A stretch of 64,000 bases of DNA from Brevibacterium antiquum (GCF_016107655.1 NZ_JABASX010000002.1:124001-188000), one strand, 5' to 3'; positions 18,076 to 27,498 are shown, numbered from the stretch's first letter. Made by a program: numbers and translations. Notes: generated by a model not told the origin, from the letters alone.

Positions 18076-19014
18076 TCAGCCGTTCAGCGTCGAATCCAGC
18101 CAGGCGGAGGCGGCCGCGAAGGAGTCGTCCGTGGTCGTCGGGTCGAGGGGCACCGTGGTCTTCGATGCACTGGGATAGCTGCCGAGGAAGCTCAGACTGC
18201 GGGTCACTCGGTGGACTCCCTGCAGGGCATCGGCCATTCTGGCCTCGTGCACATGGCCCAACAAGTCAATGGAGAATTGGTAGAGGCCGAGCCCGTCACC
18301 AGTGGGCCGAGATTCGATGCGCGACATGTTCACACCACGGCTGGAGAACTGTTCGAGCATCTCCAGCAGCGCACCGGCGCGGTCGGAGCGCAGTGAGGCT
18401 ACCACCGTGGTTTTGTCCGACCCTGTCGGCGCGGGAATGGTGCCGGGACGGGTGACGACGACGAACCGGGTTTCGGCATCCTGGCGTTCCCCGATGTCGT
18501 TGGCGAGGATCTCGAGACCGTAGCGTTCGGCGGCGATGGCAGGGCATACGGCCGCCACATGGTCGGCGGCGTCGTTGGCCAGATCCCGTGCGGCCGCGGC
18601 CGTCGATGAGGTCGGGCGGTAGACGGCATCGGGGAAGTTCGCGGACATGAACGTGCGTACCTGTGCCTCACCGTGCGGGTGGGACCCGAACGACGTCAGC
18701 GTGCTGGGATCGGTCCCCGGCTTCACCGCCAGGACGAAGCGAACGGGCACGACCACCTCGGCGATGATCTGCAGCCGACCATGATCGGTCAGGGCATCGA
18801 TGGTGGCGGGAACACCGCCCTCGATGGAGTTCTCGATCGGCACCACAGCAGCCAGGCAGTCGCCGTCGAGGACGGCGTCCAAGGCTGCGGCTCCATTGCG
18901 CATGGGCTGGGTCAACGCGCTCGAGCGCAGGTCGTGGGAGTCGAGGTACTGCAGGAGTGCTGCCTCGGTGAATGTGGCCTCGGGGCCCAGGTAGGCGTAG
19001 CGATCGGCGTTCAC
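18076..19014 (-). CDS. pheA: Prephenate dehydratase
   Basis: A 312-aa enzyme that converts prephenate to phenylpyruvate in phenylalanine synthesis. The N-terminus AYLGPEATFTEAAL and the catalytic-site TRF in ETRFVVVTRPG (about residue 182) define the dehydratase domain. The C-terminal ACT domain carries the phenylalanine-binding ESRPTGDGLGLYQF segment. It is monofunctional (no chorismate mutase domain), as usual in actinobacteria. The GTG start overlaps the glycosyltransferase stop by 4 nt, with AAGGAG about 8 nt before it. Confidence 0.94.
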   Translation of the reverse strand: MNADRYAYLGPEATFTEAALLQYLDSHDLRSSALTQPMRNGAAALDAVLDGDCLAAVVPIENSIEGGVPATIDALTDHGRLQIIAEVVVPVRFVLAVKPGTDPSTLTSFGSHPHGEAQVRTFMSANFPDAVYRPTSSTAAAARDLANDAADHVAAVCPAIAAERYGLEILANDIGERQDAETRFVVVTRPGTIPAPTGSDKTTVVASLRSDRAGALLEMLEQFSSRGVNMSRIESRPTGDGLGLYQFSIDLLGHVHEARMADALQGVHRVTRSLSFLGSYPSASKTTVPLDPTTTDDSFAAASAWLDSTLNG

Positions 19015-19826
19015 TTCGACGACTCCTTCTGCGTACGCGGCTTCTTTGAACTCAGCTTCTCAGCGCGCAGTCTGCGGACGACGATGGCGCGCGCGACATC
19101 GCGGTACTGGGCCGCACGGTGCATCTGTGATTTGAGGTCCTTGCCGGTGACGCGGTGGTGGAGATCGCATTCGACCTCTTCGACACGAAGCCCGGCATTG
19201 ATGACGTCGATCGTCATTGCTGTTTCGACGCCCCAGCCAGCGGCGAATGGCAGCGCCGCGTCGAAGGCCTCACGGCTCAGGCAGCGCATGCCCGAGAGCG
19301 GCTGGGTCGCTTCGAATCCGCTGAGCTCGGCGATGCCCTTCTTCGCGAGCCCGACGACGAAGCCGAATCCGCCGCCCTTGCGCTTCTGGGCGGGCAGGAT
19401 TGCAATCGTCATATCGGCGTCACCGGCGAGGACAGGTGCAGCGAGCGGGGCCGTGTTGAGTGCTGAATCCTCCAGATCTCCGTCGATGAAGAGGAGAGCG
19501 CGATGGTCGGGGTGCTGGTCGGGATCTGAATCGGAGATCTCACGATTGCGGATCGCGAACGCACCGGTCATCATCGCCGCGGCCTTGCCTTTGTTCTTGC
19601 GGTGGGTGACCACCTCGGCGCCGGCCCTGCGAGCGTGGGCACCGGTGTCATCGGAGGAACCGTCATCGACGACCATGATGATGTCGACACCGGGAATCTG
19701 TTTGGTGCTGCGCACCGTCGCTGCAATCCGATCGGCTTCGTTCATCGCGGGGATGATCGCAGCGATCGCGCGCGGAGCAGTCGCCGAGGAGGCATCCGGG
19801 TGTGCGGGATTCGACTGTTCGGGCAT
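19011..19826 (-). CDS. Family 2 glycosyltransferase
   Basis: A 271-aa GT-A fold transferase using a nucleotide sugar. IIPAMNEADRI, VVDDGSSDDT and LFIDGDLED (the metal-binding D-x-D) are visible in the first half. QPLSGMRCLSR and WGVETAMTIDV follow, as in glucosyl-3-phosphoglycerate synthase-like or dolichol-phosphate-sugar-type members. No membrane helix is evident. It overlaps pheA by 4 nt. The start at 19826 has AGGAG upstream; the more distal start adds only 10 residues. Acceptor unknown. Confidence 0.8.
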   Translation of the reverse strand: MPEQSNPAHPDASSATAPRAIAAIIPAMNEADRIAATVRSTKQIPGVDIIMVVDDGSSDDTGAHARRAGAEVVTHRKNKGKAAAMMTGAFAIRNREISDSDPDQHPDHRALLFIDGDLEDSALNTAPLAAPVLAGDADMTIAILPAQKRKGGGFGFVVGLAKKGIAELSGFEATQPLSGMRCLSREAFDAALPFAAGWGVETAMTIDVINAGLRVEEVECDLHHRVTGKDLKSQMHRAAQYRDVARAIVVRRLRAEKLSSKKPRTQKESSK

Positions 19827-19901
19827 GGAAACTCTTCTCCTGTCCGGCTCACGCACCGGCGGAGTCGAATCGACTCCCGCCGGTGGCCGTGGCGACGGAA
19901 C

Positions 19902-20780
19902 TCAGTGGATGGTCAGCTGGCGGGCAATGATGCCCGAGCGTGCACGACGCGCCTCGGTGCTGAGAGGTTCACTCGTGTTCATCGCGTTCTCGATGCGCTT
20001 GCCGAATTCGGCGATGGGCTCTTCGATGTCATCGACCTGTGTGCCGAATTTCAGTTCCCAGACGGGCACGACGATGCCGTGCGCGCGGAAGTAGCCCAGG
20101 AACGTGCCGGGGCCGCCGAGGTCGTTGAGGCCCTCGACCTGAAGACGGGCGAGAGCGTCGACGAGTGCATCCTCGCCCTCGGGCCGTGCCCAGCGCACGT
20201 AGGTGCGGCCGGACATCTCGGTCCAGTACGCGGACTTCACGGAGACGACCTTCTCCGTGGGGGAGATGGAGTCATTGGCCTGTTCGAGTGCCGCTGCGAC
20301 ATCGGAGTCCGTCTCGGCTTCTGGCAGCTTCCAGTATTCGAAGGTCTCGAGCACGCGGATCTCGAACGGGTGGTCGGTGTCGAGGATGTCCTGAAGACGC
20401 GGACCCTGACCGGGTTCGGTCGTCGCCTCGATCGTGGTCCCCGGCTGCGCCTCGATTGCGGCGAGGATGCCGTGCGCGACATCGCGGGAGGCATCGGTGG
20501 ATGACACCGGAACCTGCATTCCAGCCAGGATCTGGCCGTCCTCACGGTGCCAGGCCTGCCACGCGGCGGGCAGCAGAGAGGTGACCGTGATCTCCTGACC
20601 ACCGAACTCCTCTTTCAGCTTCGCCGAGGCGGTCGCCGCCGGCACCAGCTCGCGCAGGCAGATGAGGTCCGCCTCGAACGGCAGGCCCTCGAACGGACGC
20701 GCAACGAAGGCCGTGGCCTCTGCACGTGCCAGTCGCTTGGCAATGACATCTTCTTTGGAACGCTTCGACTTCTTACCCAT
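19902..20780 (-). CDS. DUF5926 family protein
   Basis: A 292-aa conserved actinobacterial protein of unknown function. It opens with a Lys-rich MGKKSKRSKEDVIAKRLARA segment that could bind nucleic acid, followed by a mixed alpha/beta body and no membrane segment. The neighbours pheA and a GT2 gene are shared with many actinobacteria. The start at 20780 is preferred over an upstream in-frame start at 20828. There is no Shine-Dalgarno sequence, but TAGACT lies 8 nt upstream, suggesting a leaderless transcript. Confidence 0.75.
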   Translation of the reverse strand: MGKKSKRSKEDVIAKRLARAEATAFVARPFEGLPFEADLICLRELVPAATASAKLKEEFGGQEITVTSLLPAAWQAWHREDGQILAGMQVPVSSTDASRDVAHGILAAIEAQPGTTIEATTEPGQGPRLQDILDTDHPFEIRVLETFEYWKLPEAETDSDVAAALEQANDSISPTEKVVSVKSAYWTEMSGRTYVRWARPEGEDALVDALARLQVEGLNDLGGPGTFLGYFRAHGIVVPVWELKFGTQVDDIEEPIAEFGKRIENAMNTSEPLSTEARRARSGIIARQLTIH

Positions 20781-20788
20781 GGAAAACA

Positions 20789-20794
20789 AGTCTA
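20789..20794 (-). promoter_or_regulatory. TAGACT -10 box, probable leaderless promoter
   Basis: TAGACT on the minus strand ends 8 nt before the DUF5926 ATG, and no ribosome-binding site intervenes. A TANNNT box at this distance is the usual layout of leaderless actinobacterial genes. Confidence 0.5.
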
Positions 20795-20837
20795 GTCGGT
20801 CTGGCGACTCAGGAAGCATCCCGTTCACCGGGACGAA

Positions 20838-21755
20838 TCAGCGCTGCACGGCCACCGGGATGAAGTAGCGGGTGGTGTTCGACTCGTCCATCGTCACCTG
20901 CAGTTTGTCGCCTGGGCTCGGAAAGGCCGACCTCTCGGGATTCTCCGGAGTGAGTCCCAGGTTCTCCAGGCGGATGATCCCGTGCCGACCGACCTCGTCG
21001 GCGGCGAGGACATAGGAATGATTGAGCTCGCGGATGGTGACCTCTATCGACGGAACCTCAGCCGCGGCATCGACATTCGTCACGGTCCGAGGTGGTGAGG
21101 CGTTCCCCATTCCCAGATAGGCGCCGACATCGTCGGCGATATAACCGGCAACCACATCGGCCTGGGCCAGAAGACCGGAGAGGACGACTGAGAGACGCTC
21201 CTGCTGGGCGTCCGATTTCAGTGCCTGACCGGGCTTGAACAGGTGCTCCTCGGCGAGCACGCACCATGCATCCTGCATGATCGTGCGCAGCTGCAGCTCA
21301 ACGAGCACCGATGGTTCGGCGTCGAAGGGAACTTCGATGATGAGATGGCGCCCGCGATAACCGGAGGGCTTGGGCTGGGCAAAGTAGTCCCGCACCTCGG
21401 CGACGGAGAGATTCGATTCGTCATTGCTGTCGGTGAGCAGATCCCACAGCGCCGTCTGTTCACGCTCGGTGCGGCACACGGCACGGGCACCGACGACATC
21501 GATGACCTGGTTCTCGACCTCGACGGCCTCATGGATCTCGTCATTGGCATCGGCAAGTTTGCGGCGCAGCTTCTCCCCGGCTCGGAGTCGGTCCTTGATC
21601 CGTCCGCGGCCGACAGTGACTCTCTCACCCGACAACAGCGCGGAGCCCGAGCACGCGGCCTCGACCCAATCGTTGACCGTCTCCAGGGCGGCCCTCCACG
21701 TCGACTCGCGCCTTTCGTAGGCTTCGTCGACCAGTTCGCGGACTGTTGCTGACAT
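20838..21755 (-). CDS. RelA/SpoT-type (p)ppGpp synthetase-domain protein
   Basis: A 305-aa protein with a synthetase domain at about residues 40-190 and a C-terminal beta-rich region. Aligning segments are RGRIKDRLRAGEKLRRKL (ATP-binding basic helix), VIDVVGARAVC (Asp-x-x-Gly-x-Arg), PKPSGYRGRHLIIEV (G-loop, normally NGYRS) and VELQLRTIMQDAWCVLAEEHLFK. The key Asp, Tyr, Glu/Gln and His are present, so alarmone synthesis is plausible. No HD hydrolase domain is present. The ATG at 21755 has AGGAAGG 8 nt upstream. It overlaps nothing and may be an independent unit. Confidence 0.8.
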   Translation of the reverse strand: MSATVRELVDEAYERRESTWRAALETVNDWVEAACSGSALLSGERVTVGRGRIKDRLRAGEKLRRKLADANDEIHEAVEVENQVIDVVGARAVCRTEREQTALWDLLTDSNDESNLSVAEVRDYFAQPKPSGYRGRHLIIEVPFDAEPSVLVELQLRTIMQDAWCVLAEEHLFKPGQALKSDAQQERLSVVLSGLLAQADVVAGYIADDVGAYLGMGNASPPRTVTNVDAAAEVPSIEVTIRELNHSYVLAADEVGRHGIIRLENLGLTPENPERSAFPSPGDKLQVTMDESNTTRYFIPVAVQR

Positions 21756-21875
21756 CCTCGTCACCTTCCTAGCTCCTGATTCAACTTCACCAGAAGACGA
21801 GGTGGATGTCCATGCTTTCCGCGCGAAGCTTTCTTCGTGAAGATGCGGGCGGTGCTTTGGGCGACGGCTCAGCCG

Positions 21876-24320
21876 TCAGCGATCGGTGGGGAGGTACCCG
21901 TATTCGTAGCCGCGAGCCAGCGCATCCCGACGATTGCGGACGCCGAGGCGCGCGTAGAGATTCGACAGTTTGTTCTTGACCGTACCTTCGACAAGGCTCA
22001 GTTCAGCCGCGATGGCGGACACAGACGACTGGGTGTCCAGCAGGGCCAGGAGCTGCCTCTGCGAGGGGCTGAGCAGGGTGTGACCGGCGCGGATGCGAAG
22101 TGTCTCCCCGAAGCTCAGCAGCCGCTGCCGAAGTCGCTCCCCGGCACCGAGTCCGCCGGGCCCGCCGATGGAACCGTCGCCGAAGCGGGTCTCGCCCAAG
22201 CGGAGGTCGTCAACAGGTCCGGGTCCGTCAGCCAGTCCGACTTCGTCAGCTGAACCAGGGTCGTCAACAGGTCCGGGTCCGGTCGGAAAGACCGGTGCGA
22301 TCAGATCCCACTCGGCGGCGTTGGAACTGCGCTCGATCAGCTGATCGCGCAGAGACTTGGGAACCATCGCAACGGGAATGAGGCTGGCCGCGATCCTGCA
22401 GTACTCGAGCGCGTCGACGAACGCAGAATCTGACTCGACCAGTTCACCCTTGCCCAACAGGCTGGCAGCCTGAACCGCTCGAGCAGAGGCCTTGGTGTGC
22501 AGATCGAGTGAATTCTGAGACAGAACTCTGTTCGCCAGGTGCGCCGCGGTCCCGTGTTCGCCGATGGTCAGATGGAGCTGAGCTCTGGCCAGGATGATGT
22601 ACGGCGATTCGGTCTCGGCATCGAGCAGAACGTTCTGGGCGAGGTGAGTCTGCCCCTGAGCCAGGTGGAGGCCGACCAGAGTGAGCTGCAGAGTATGCAG
22701 CAGGAGTCCGTCAGCCGGCAAGGATGAGCGATTGGTGTCGATGACCTGCTGCAGCCGTTTGGCCTCGATCCCGACATCGCTGTGCAGAATGGCGAACAGT
22801 GATCTGTACTGAACGACTCCGAGCCACGAGTGATGACCCAGAGAGGGGTCGGCCAGACGTGCCGAGTACTGACTTGCCTCGTCGAGGTCCAGTGCGTCCA
22901 TGGCACGAATCATGCGGGCCAGAGAGTAGGCGGTGAGCGTGTGGGGGCTGCTGAAGCGAGTCCGCTCCTTGAGTTCGTCGAAGTGGCGTAGGTGCACGTC
23001 ACTCGATGGCCCGTTTCCGAGCATCGCGTGTGCCAGGGCGCTGTAGGCGTGCGCCGGGAGCAGGAGATAAGGGGAGGACGCGGAGGCGAGCTCTGTGAGG
23101 ATGATCGACCGACGCAGCAGTTGGGCACTTTCCGTGAGATCGCCGACGAACATGCTGGTGATCCCATATTCGAGGTGAAATCGTGCTTCGCAGAGCCGGC
23201 TGGGTGCCGACTGGAAATGCCGGGTGTCGTTGATGAGTTCCTGGGCCGCTCGGGCGATGTGGACGCCCTGGTCCGACTGGCCGAGCAGCTTCTGGCGCCG
23301 CATCGATGCGATGGCCATGATCATGATGTCATCGACGGTGAAGTCGCCGTCCTTGATCCGTTCCAGCCGCGAGTCGAGCGTCGGGACTGCCGCATGCTCG
23401 AAGTTGACTTCGTTGAGAACGGTCAGAGCGTCGTTGACGCCGAGGCGCCGTCTGACTTCGTCGACCTGCAGACAGTCGCCCAAGGCCTCGGCCAATACCG
23501 CCGAGTTGTGAGCCTGGGCCTCAGGGACCTTCGAGAACGCCTCGAGCGTCGCGTCGAAATGGTCGACCATGAGTGCATGACCCCGGTTAGCCCAGAGTTC
23601 TGTCAGTGCCTTCCACTCTCCGGTCTCCGCAGCCTGCAGCAGAGCTTCGTCGAAGCCCTCGGACTGATATGCGGCCGGGGCCTGCAGCCATTCGGCGGCG
23701 CTTGCACCAAGTGCTCGGCGGGACCGTGATTCGCTGTGTCGATCTCTGGCGTCGTAGAGGCGCCTCAAGATCGTTCTCATGACAGGAGCAATCGTGTGGT
23801 GACCGGTGCGGTCCAGAGCTGGGAGCAGCACGCCGTCTTCGTTCAGTTGCGCTGAGAGGTCAGAGACCTCGAACGGACGTGTGTCCTCTGGAGCAGCGGG
23901 TATGGAAAACGATCCCAGATGGGGCATGGCGCCGGCGGCGATTGCGAGGGTGTCGGCGTTGACGTCGCGCATGAATGACAGCAGATGGGCAAACCTCAGC
24001 TCGGGGCTGTCCGGTGCCTGACGTCTGATCTGCGTGAGAACGTCGGCGGAAGGAAGATCCGAGTAGTGATCGGCATCGACTGCAGAGAGGTCTTGTCCTA
24101 TTGAGTCAGCGCCCTGCAGAACGGCCCGGCCCGCCAGGAGGTGGCCAGACGTCTGTTGGAACAGATTCTTCCACACTGTGTCAGGCAGTTCGGGCGCGAT
24201 GTCGGCGAGGCCAGCTGCGAAGGAGCGGACCGTCGTCGCGCGCTCGCCGGGAAAGACGCCATCACCTGGCGAGGGGGCCGTCGGGGAAACGGGACCGCTC
24301 TGGTCAGCGGAATCATGCAT
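21876..24320 (-). CDS. Large LuxR-family regulator without NTPase motifs
   Basis: An 814-aa protein ending in a LuxR helix-turn-helix (about residues 750-810: LSPSQRQLLALLDTQ...EGTVKNKLSNLYARLGV). The body is helical and repeat-like (TPR-type), with recurring short Ala/Leu helices. No Walker A or B motif is seen, unlike typical LAL regulators. At about residues 683-725 lies a Gly/Pro/Asp-rich linker with GPGPVDD repeated. It resembles the three LuxR proteins at 40.8-51.7 kb in size and layout. The target is unknown. AGAGG lies about 10 nt before the ATG. Confidence 0.8.
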   Translation of the reverse strand: MHDSADQSGPVSPTAPSPGDGVFPGERATTVRSFAAGLADIAPELPDTVWKNLFQQTSGHLLAGRAVLQGADSIGQDLSAVDADHYSDLPSADVLTQIRRQAPDSPELRFAHLLSFMRDVNADTLAIAAGAMPHLGSFSIPAAPEDTRPFEVSDLSAQLNEDGVLLPALDRTGHHTIAPVMRTILRRLYDARDRHSESRSRRALGASAAEWLQAPAAYQSEGFDEALLQAAETGEWKALTELWANRGHALMVDHFDATLEAFSKVPEAQAHNSAVLAEALGDCLQVDEVRRRLGVNDALTVLNEVNFEHAAVPTLDSRLERIKDGDFTVDDIMIMAIASMRRQKLLGQSDQGVHIARAAQELINDTRHFQSAPSRLCEARFHLEYGITSMFVGDLTESAQLLRRSIILTELASASSPYLLLPAHAYSALAHAMLGNGPSSDVHLRHFDELKERTRFSSPHTLTAYSLARMIRAMDALDLDEASQYSARLADPSLGHHSWLGVVQYRSLFAILHSDVGIEAKRLQQVIDTNRSSLPADGLLLHTLQLTLVGLHLAQGQTHLAQNVLLDAETESPYIILARAQLHLTIGEHGTAAHLANRVLSQNSLDLHTKASARAVQAASLLGKGELVESDSAFVDALEYCRIAASLIPVAMVPKSLRDQLIERSSNAAEWDLIAPVFPTGPGPVDDPGSADEVGLADGPGPVDDLRLGETRFGDGSIGGPGGLGAGERLRQRLLSFGETLRIRAGHTLLSPSQRQLLALLDTQSSVSAIAAELSLVEGTVKNKLSNLYARLGVRNRRDALARGYEYGYLPTDR

Positions 24321-24740
24321 GGTTGGGGACCTCTGGCAGCGGGGATACGGGGATTATCTACCACTGAGTAATCTATCCGATCTCCGTGATCGAATTCTGC
24401 TTACTCAATGTCATTATGATGTGATTTTCACTAAGCCTGTGTTCAAAAATGCCTGCGCAGCGTTTCGGGGAATGAACAGCGACACATTTTCCTCAAGGAT
24501 CACCTTTGAAGTGATGTTTCGTCAATACGGATCAGCATTGACAGGGATCCGCATCGGTGCCGAGCATCTCCGTGGCGGCCGCGGTAGGAGTGTCGACCGC
24601 GGAGTGCAGCGGCGTGCGGCGACGGCCGAGGTGACACTGGCGTGCAGCTGAGGGGGCGCTGCGGTGAGAGAAGCTGTGGGGTGCGGTTGGTGCTCCAGTG
24701 GGTGAATCTGTGGGGCGTGGTTGCGGTGTGAAGCGGCGCC
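24321..24740. other. 420-bp intergenic stretch
   Basis: No convincing gene. The first 200 bp (to about 24530) are markedly more AT-rich than the surroundings, consistent with a promoter region for the LuxR gene. The remainder up to exonuclease III shows G-rich degenerate sequence without a clear terminator. Confidence 0.5.
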
Positions 24741-25535
24741 TCACACGTCGAAGTCGACGATGACGGGAGCGTGATCGGACGCGCCCTTGCCCTTACGTTC
24801 CTCGCGGTCGATCTCCGCGCCGGTGGCCTGCGCGGCCAGGGACGGTGAGGCGAGTTCGAAGTCGATGCGCATGCCCTTCTTCTTCGGGAAGGCCAGCCTC
24901 TGGTAATCCCAGAAAGTGTAGACCCCAGGGCCAGGTGTGAACTGCCGAGTGACTTCGCTGAGCCCCGCGTCCAGGAGGGCGTTGAAGGCCTGGCGCTCGG
25001 GTTCGGACACGTGGGTGAGTCCGTCGAACTCCTCCATGTCCCAGACGTCCTCATCCAGAGGCGCGACATTGAAGTCGCCGCACAGGACGAGCTTCTTATC
25101 AGGAGTATCGCGCAGCTGCGCAGAGATATCGGCAGTCAGCGCCCGATACCATTCGAGCTTATAGGTGTAGTGAGGGTGGTCGAGTTCACGACCGTTGGGG
25201 ACATAGAGCGAATACACCCTGACTCCGCCGCAGGTCGCTGACAGAGCACGGGCCTCGACCACGGGCTCGTCGTCGCCGAACGAGGGAATGCCGGCGAACC
25301 CGATCTCGGGGTCCTCAAGGCCCACTCGAGAGGCGATTGCAACGCCATTCCACTGGTTGAGGCCGTGGAAGCTGACCTCATAGCCTCGGGAGGTGAACAG
25401 TTCCTTCGGGAACTGTTCGTCCTTGCATTTGAGTTCCTGGATGGCCAGGACGTCGACGTCTGAGCGATCCAGCCAAGCACCGATTCTGTCGTGTCGGGCG
25501 CGGATCGAGTTCACATTCCAGCTCGCGATTCTCAC
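24741..25535 (-). CDS. xthA: Exodeoxyribonuclease III
   Basis: A 264-aa AP endonuclease/3'-5' exonuclease for base-excision repair. Motifs of the ExoIII/endonuclease-exonuclease-phosphatase fold: WNVNSIRAR, QELKCKDEQFP (metal-binding Glu), CGDFNVAP (Asp and Asn), MRIDFELAS and GASDHAPVIVDF (catalytic Asp-His at the C-terminus). Length is normal. The GTG start has GGGAG just upstream and TAGGGT 6 nt before it, so it may be leaderless. Confidence 0.94.
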   Translation of the reverse strand: MRIASWNVNSIRARHDRIGAWLDRSDVDVLAIQELKCKDEQFPKELFTSRGYEVSFHGLNQWNGVAIASRVGLEDPEIGFAGIPSFGDDEPVVEARALSATCGGVRVYSLYVPNGRELDHPHYTYKLEWYRALTADISAQLRDTPDKKLVLCGDFNVAPLDEDVWDMEEFDGLTHVSEPERQAFNALLDAGLSEVTRQFTPGPGVYTFWDYQRLAFPKKKGMRIDFELASPSLAAQATGAEIDREERKGKGASDHAPVIVDFDV

Positions 25536-25541
25536 TCTCCC

Positions 25542-25547
25542 ACCCTA
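25542..25547 (-). promoter_or_regulatory. TAGGGT -10-like box before xthA
   Basis: TAGGGT (minus strand) ends 6 nt before the GTG start, fitting TANNNT leaderless spacing. It is divergent from a similar box at 25641. Confidence 0.4.
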
Positions 25548-25640
25548 AGCTGTCCCGGCCGCAGGCCCAAGCTCAACGGGCAGAACAAGCCAGCGGACGC
25601 ACCCGCTGGCCCCATCGCCTCGGCGCCGGTCCGATACCGA

Positions 25641-25646
25641 TAGCCT
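25641..25646 (+). promoter_or_regulatory. TAGCCT -10-like box before the thioesterase gene
   Basis: TAGCCT ends 6 nt before the ATG at 25653, and no Shine-Dalgarno is present in between. Likely leaderless start. Confidence 0.42.
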
Positions 25647-25652
25647 GGGTTC

Positions 25653-26477
25653 ATGCCTGAAGCACGCAACGAACATCTCGGCCACGACGGTGCCGCCTGC
25701 CCCGATTCCTACTATGTGCGCACGGCACCGGAGGCCTTCGTCTCGACGCTGCACAGTCAGGGTGCGTGGCAGCCGGGCGAACAGCATCTGGCCCCGGCCG
25801 CAGGGCTGGTGTTGGCGGAGATCGAACGCCGGCTGCCTTCGGACAAGATGGTCTCGCGGGTCAGCTTCGACATACTCGGCGTCATCCATTCGGGCGAATT
25901 CACCATCGACGTCAACGTCATCCGACCTGGTCGGACCATCGAACTCATCGAGGCAAGCATGCGCCACGGTGAGCGCACGAGCGTCCACGCCAGAGTCTGG
26001 CGCCTGCTGCCGGGCGACACCGGAGACGTCGTCGGCGACGAATGGCCGACTCTGCCTGAGCCCGAAGAAGCTCCCGCCGTCCCGTTCACCGGCCGCTGGG
26101 GTGGAGGCTTCATCGCCTCGTTGGGCGGCGGTCAGTTCGCCGACGCCCGTCCCGGATTCGCCCGTTCCTGGATCAGGTCCCCCTATCCGCTCGTCGACGG
26201 GGAGGACGATCCCGCGACCGCGGCCTTCGTGAAACTCGTCGACACCGCCAATGGGCTGGCCGTGAGAGAAGACCCGAAGACGACGTTCTTCCCCAACGTC
26301 GACCTCACCATCCACCTCACCCGAGTCCCCGAACCAGGTTGGGTCGGCTTCGAGACGAAGGTTGCGTTCGGCCCCACCGGGATCGGTGAGACCACAAGCG
26401 TCCTCAGCGACGTGAACGGGCCGATCGGCACCGCTGCTCAGTCGTTGACGGTGCGCGTGGGCCAAGGCGCGAAGTGA
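25653..26477 (+). CDS. Acyl-CoA thioesterase family protein (double hotdog)
   Basis: A 274-aa protein matching the thioesterase family with two hotdog domains. The N-terminal half contains GAWQPGEQHLAPAAGLVLAEIERR and VSFDILGVIHSGEFTIDVNVIRPGRTIELIEA; the second half ends with TSVLSDVNGPIGTAAQSL. It probably hydrolyses an acyl-CoA, substrate unknown. The next gene (SDR) starts inside its stop codon by a 4-nt overlap, so they are translated together. Confidence 0.82.
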   Translation: MPEARNEHLGHDGAACPDSYYVRTAPEAFVSTLHSQGAWQPGEQHLAPAAGLVLAEIERRLPSDKMVSRVSFDILGVIHSGEFTIDVNVIRPGRTIELIEASMRHGERTSVHARVWRLLPGDTGDVVGDEWPTLPEPEEAPAVPFTGRWGGGFIASLGGGQFADARPGFARSWIRSPYPLVDGEDDPATAAFVKLVDTANGLAVREDPKTTFFPNVDLTIHLTRVPEPGWVGFETKVAFGPTGIGETTSVLSDVNGPIGTAAQSLTVRVGQGAK

Positions 26478-27247
26478 CGAGACCGCGCGCACTCGTCACC
26501 GGTGCCAGCTCAGGGCTGGGGCGCGGGTATGCACGTGCCCTCGCCGCCGATCAGTACGACCTGGTCCTCGTGGCCCGTGATGAGGTCCGTCTCCAGGAGC
26601 TGGCGACGAGCATCGAAGATGACAGCGGCACCCACGCCGAGGTTGTTCTGGCCGATCTGTCGACCCGAGCCGGCATCGACGTGGTCCGGACCGTGATCGA
26701 TTCCTCGCGGATCGATCTGCTCATCAACAACGCCGGATACGGACTCAAGCAAGGTCTGCTCGAGTCGGAGATCTCGGAGCTCGAGGACCAGGATATGGTG
26801 CTCACCGGCGCGGTGCGCGAACTCTCTCTGTCCGCGGTCAGGCGGATGCGCGAGCGTGGGCGCGGCGGCCTGATCAATGTCTCGTCAATGGCGGCGCTGA
26901 CGACGATGGGCCAGTATGCGGCCTCGAAGATGTCGACCGTGATCTTCACCGAAGCTCTCGCCGGTGAGCTGCGCGGAAGCCCTGTGACGGCCACCGTCGT
27001 GCTGCCCGGATTCATTCGCACCAGGTTCCACGAACGACTCGGCGTCGACCGACCGGGACCCGGATGGATCTGGCTGAGTGTGGAGCAGGTCGTCGCCGCA
27101 TCCTTACGCGATGCGCGACGCGGCAAGGTGGTCTCGATCCCGGGGGCGAGCTATGGGCTGGCGGCTCGGGTCGCTCGCTTCGTTCCCCGCTCTCTGGTGC
27201 GCTGGGGGTCGACCGGTTTTACTCTCAGCAGGCGAGACGATCACTGA
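26474..27247 (+). CDS. Short-chain dehydrogenase/reductase
   Basis: A 257-aa classical SDR with TGASSGLG (about residues 9-16), NNAGYG (about 90), NVSSMAAL with the active-site Ser, and YAASK giving the catalytic Tyr and Lys. The GTG start overlaps the thioesterase stop (GTGA). The C-terminal ARVARFVPRSLVRW is amphipathic, as in membrane-associated lipid SDRs. The substrate is unknown; pairing with a thioesterase suggests lipid metabolism. Confidence 0.86.
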   Translation: MTRPRALVTGASSGLGRGYARALAADQYDLVLVARDEVRLQELATSIEDDSGTHAEVVLADLSTRAGIDVVRTVIDSSRIDLLINNAGYGLKQGLLESEISELEDQDMVLTGAVRELSLSAVRRMRERGRGGLINVSSMAALTTMGQYAASKMSTVIFTEALAGELRGSPVTATVVLPGFIRTRFHERLGVDRPGPGWIWLSVEQVVAASLRDARRGKVVSIPGASYGLAARVARFVPRSLVRWGSTGFTLSRRDDH

Positions 27248-27307
27248 GGTCGCAGCAGCGGAATTGCGACCCGCCGTATGAAGTTGAGTCTTGAATTATT
27301 TTCAGTG

Positions 27308-27330
27308 AACCCTGTGACCTGGGGTTTTAT
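27308..27330 (+). terminator. Weak hairpin with T-tail after the SDR
   Basis: AACCC (27308-27312) can pair with GGGTT (27322-27326), followed by TTAT. The stem is only 5 bp, so this is a tentative terminator 60 bp past the SDR stop. Confidence 0.35.
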
Positions 27331-27498
27331 CGGGTGTTAGGGCTCGGTGAAACGCCACGGCGCGATTCAGAGAGGGCAGAACAATCTTTACAAGTGGGAT
27401 CGATGTGTGATCCAATAATGGTGTTCGCCCGGTGGGGATCGGGTGGACACAACGGACGTATGGGGATGCGTCCGGGTACTCGAGGGGAGTGCTGCGAG

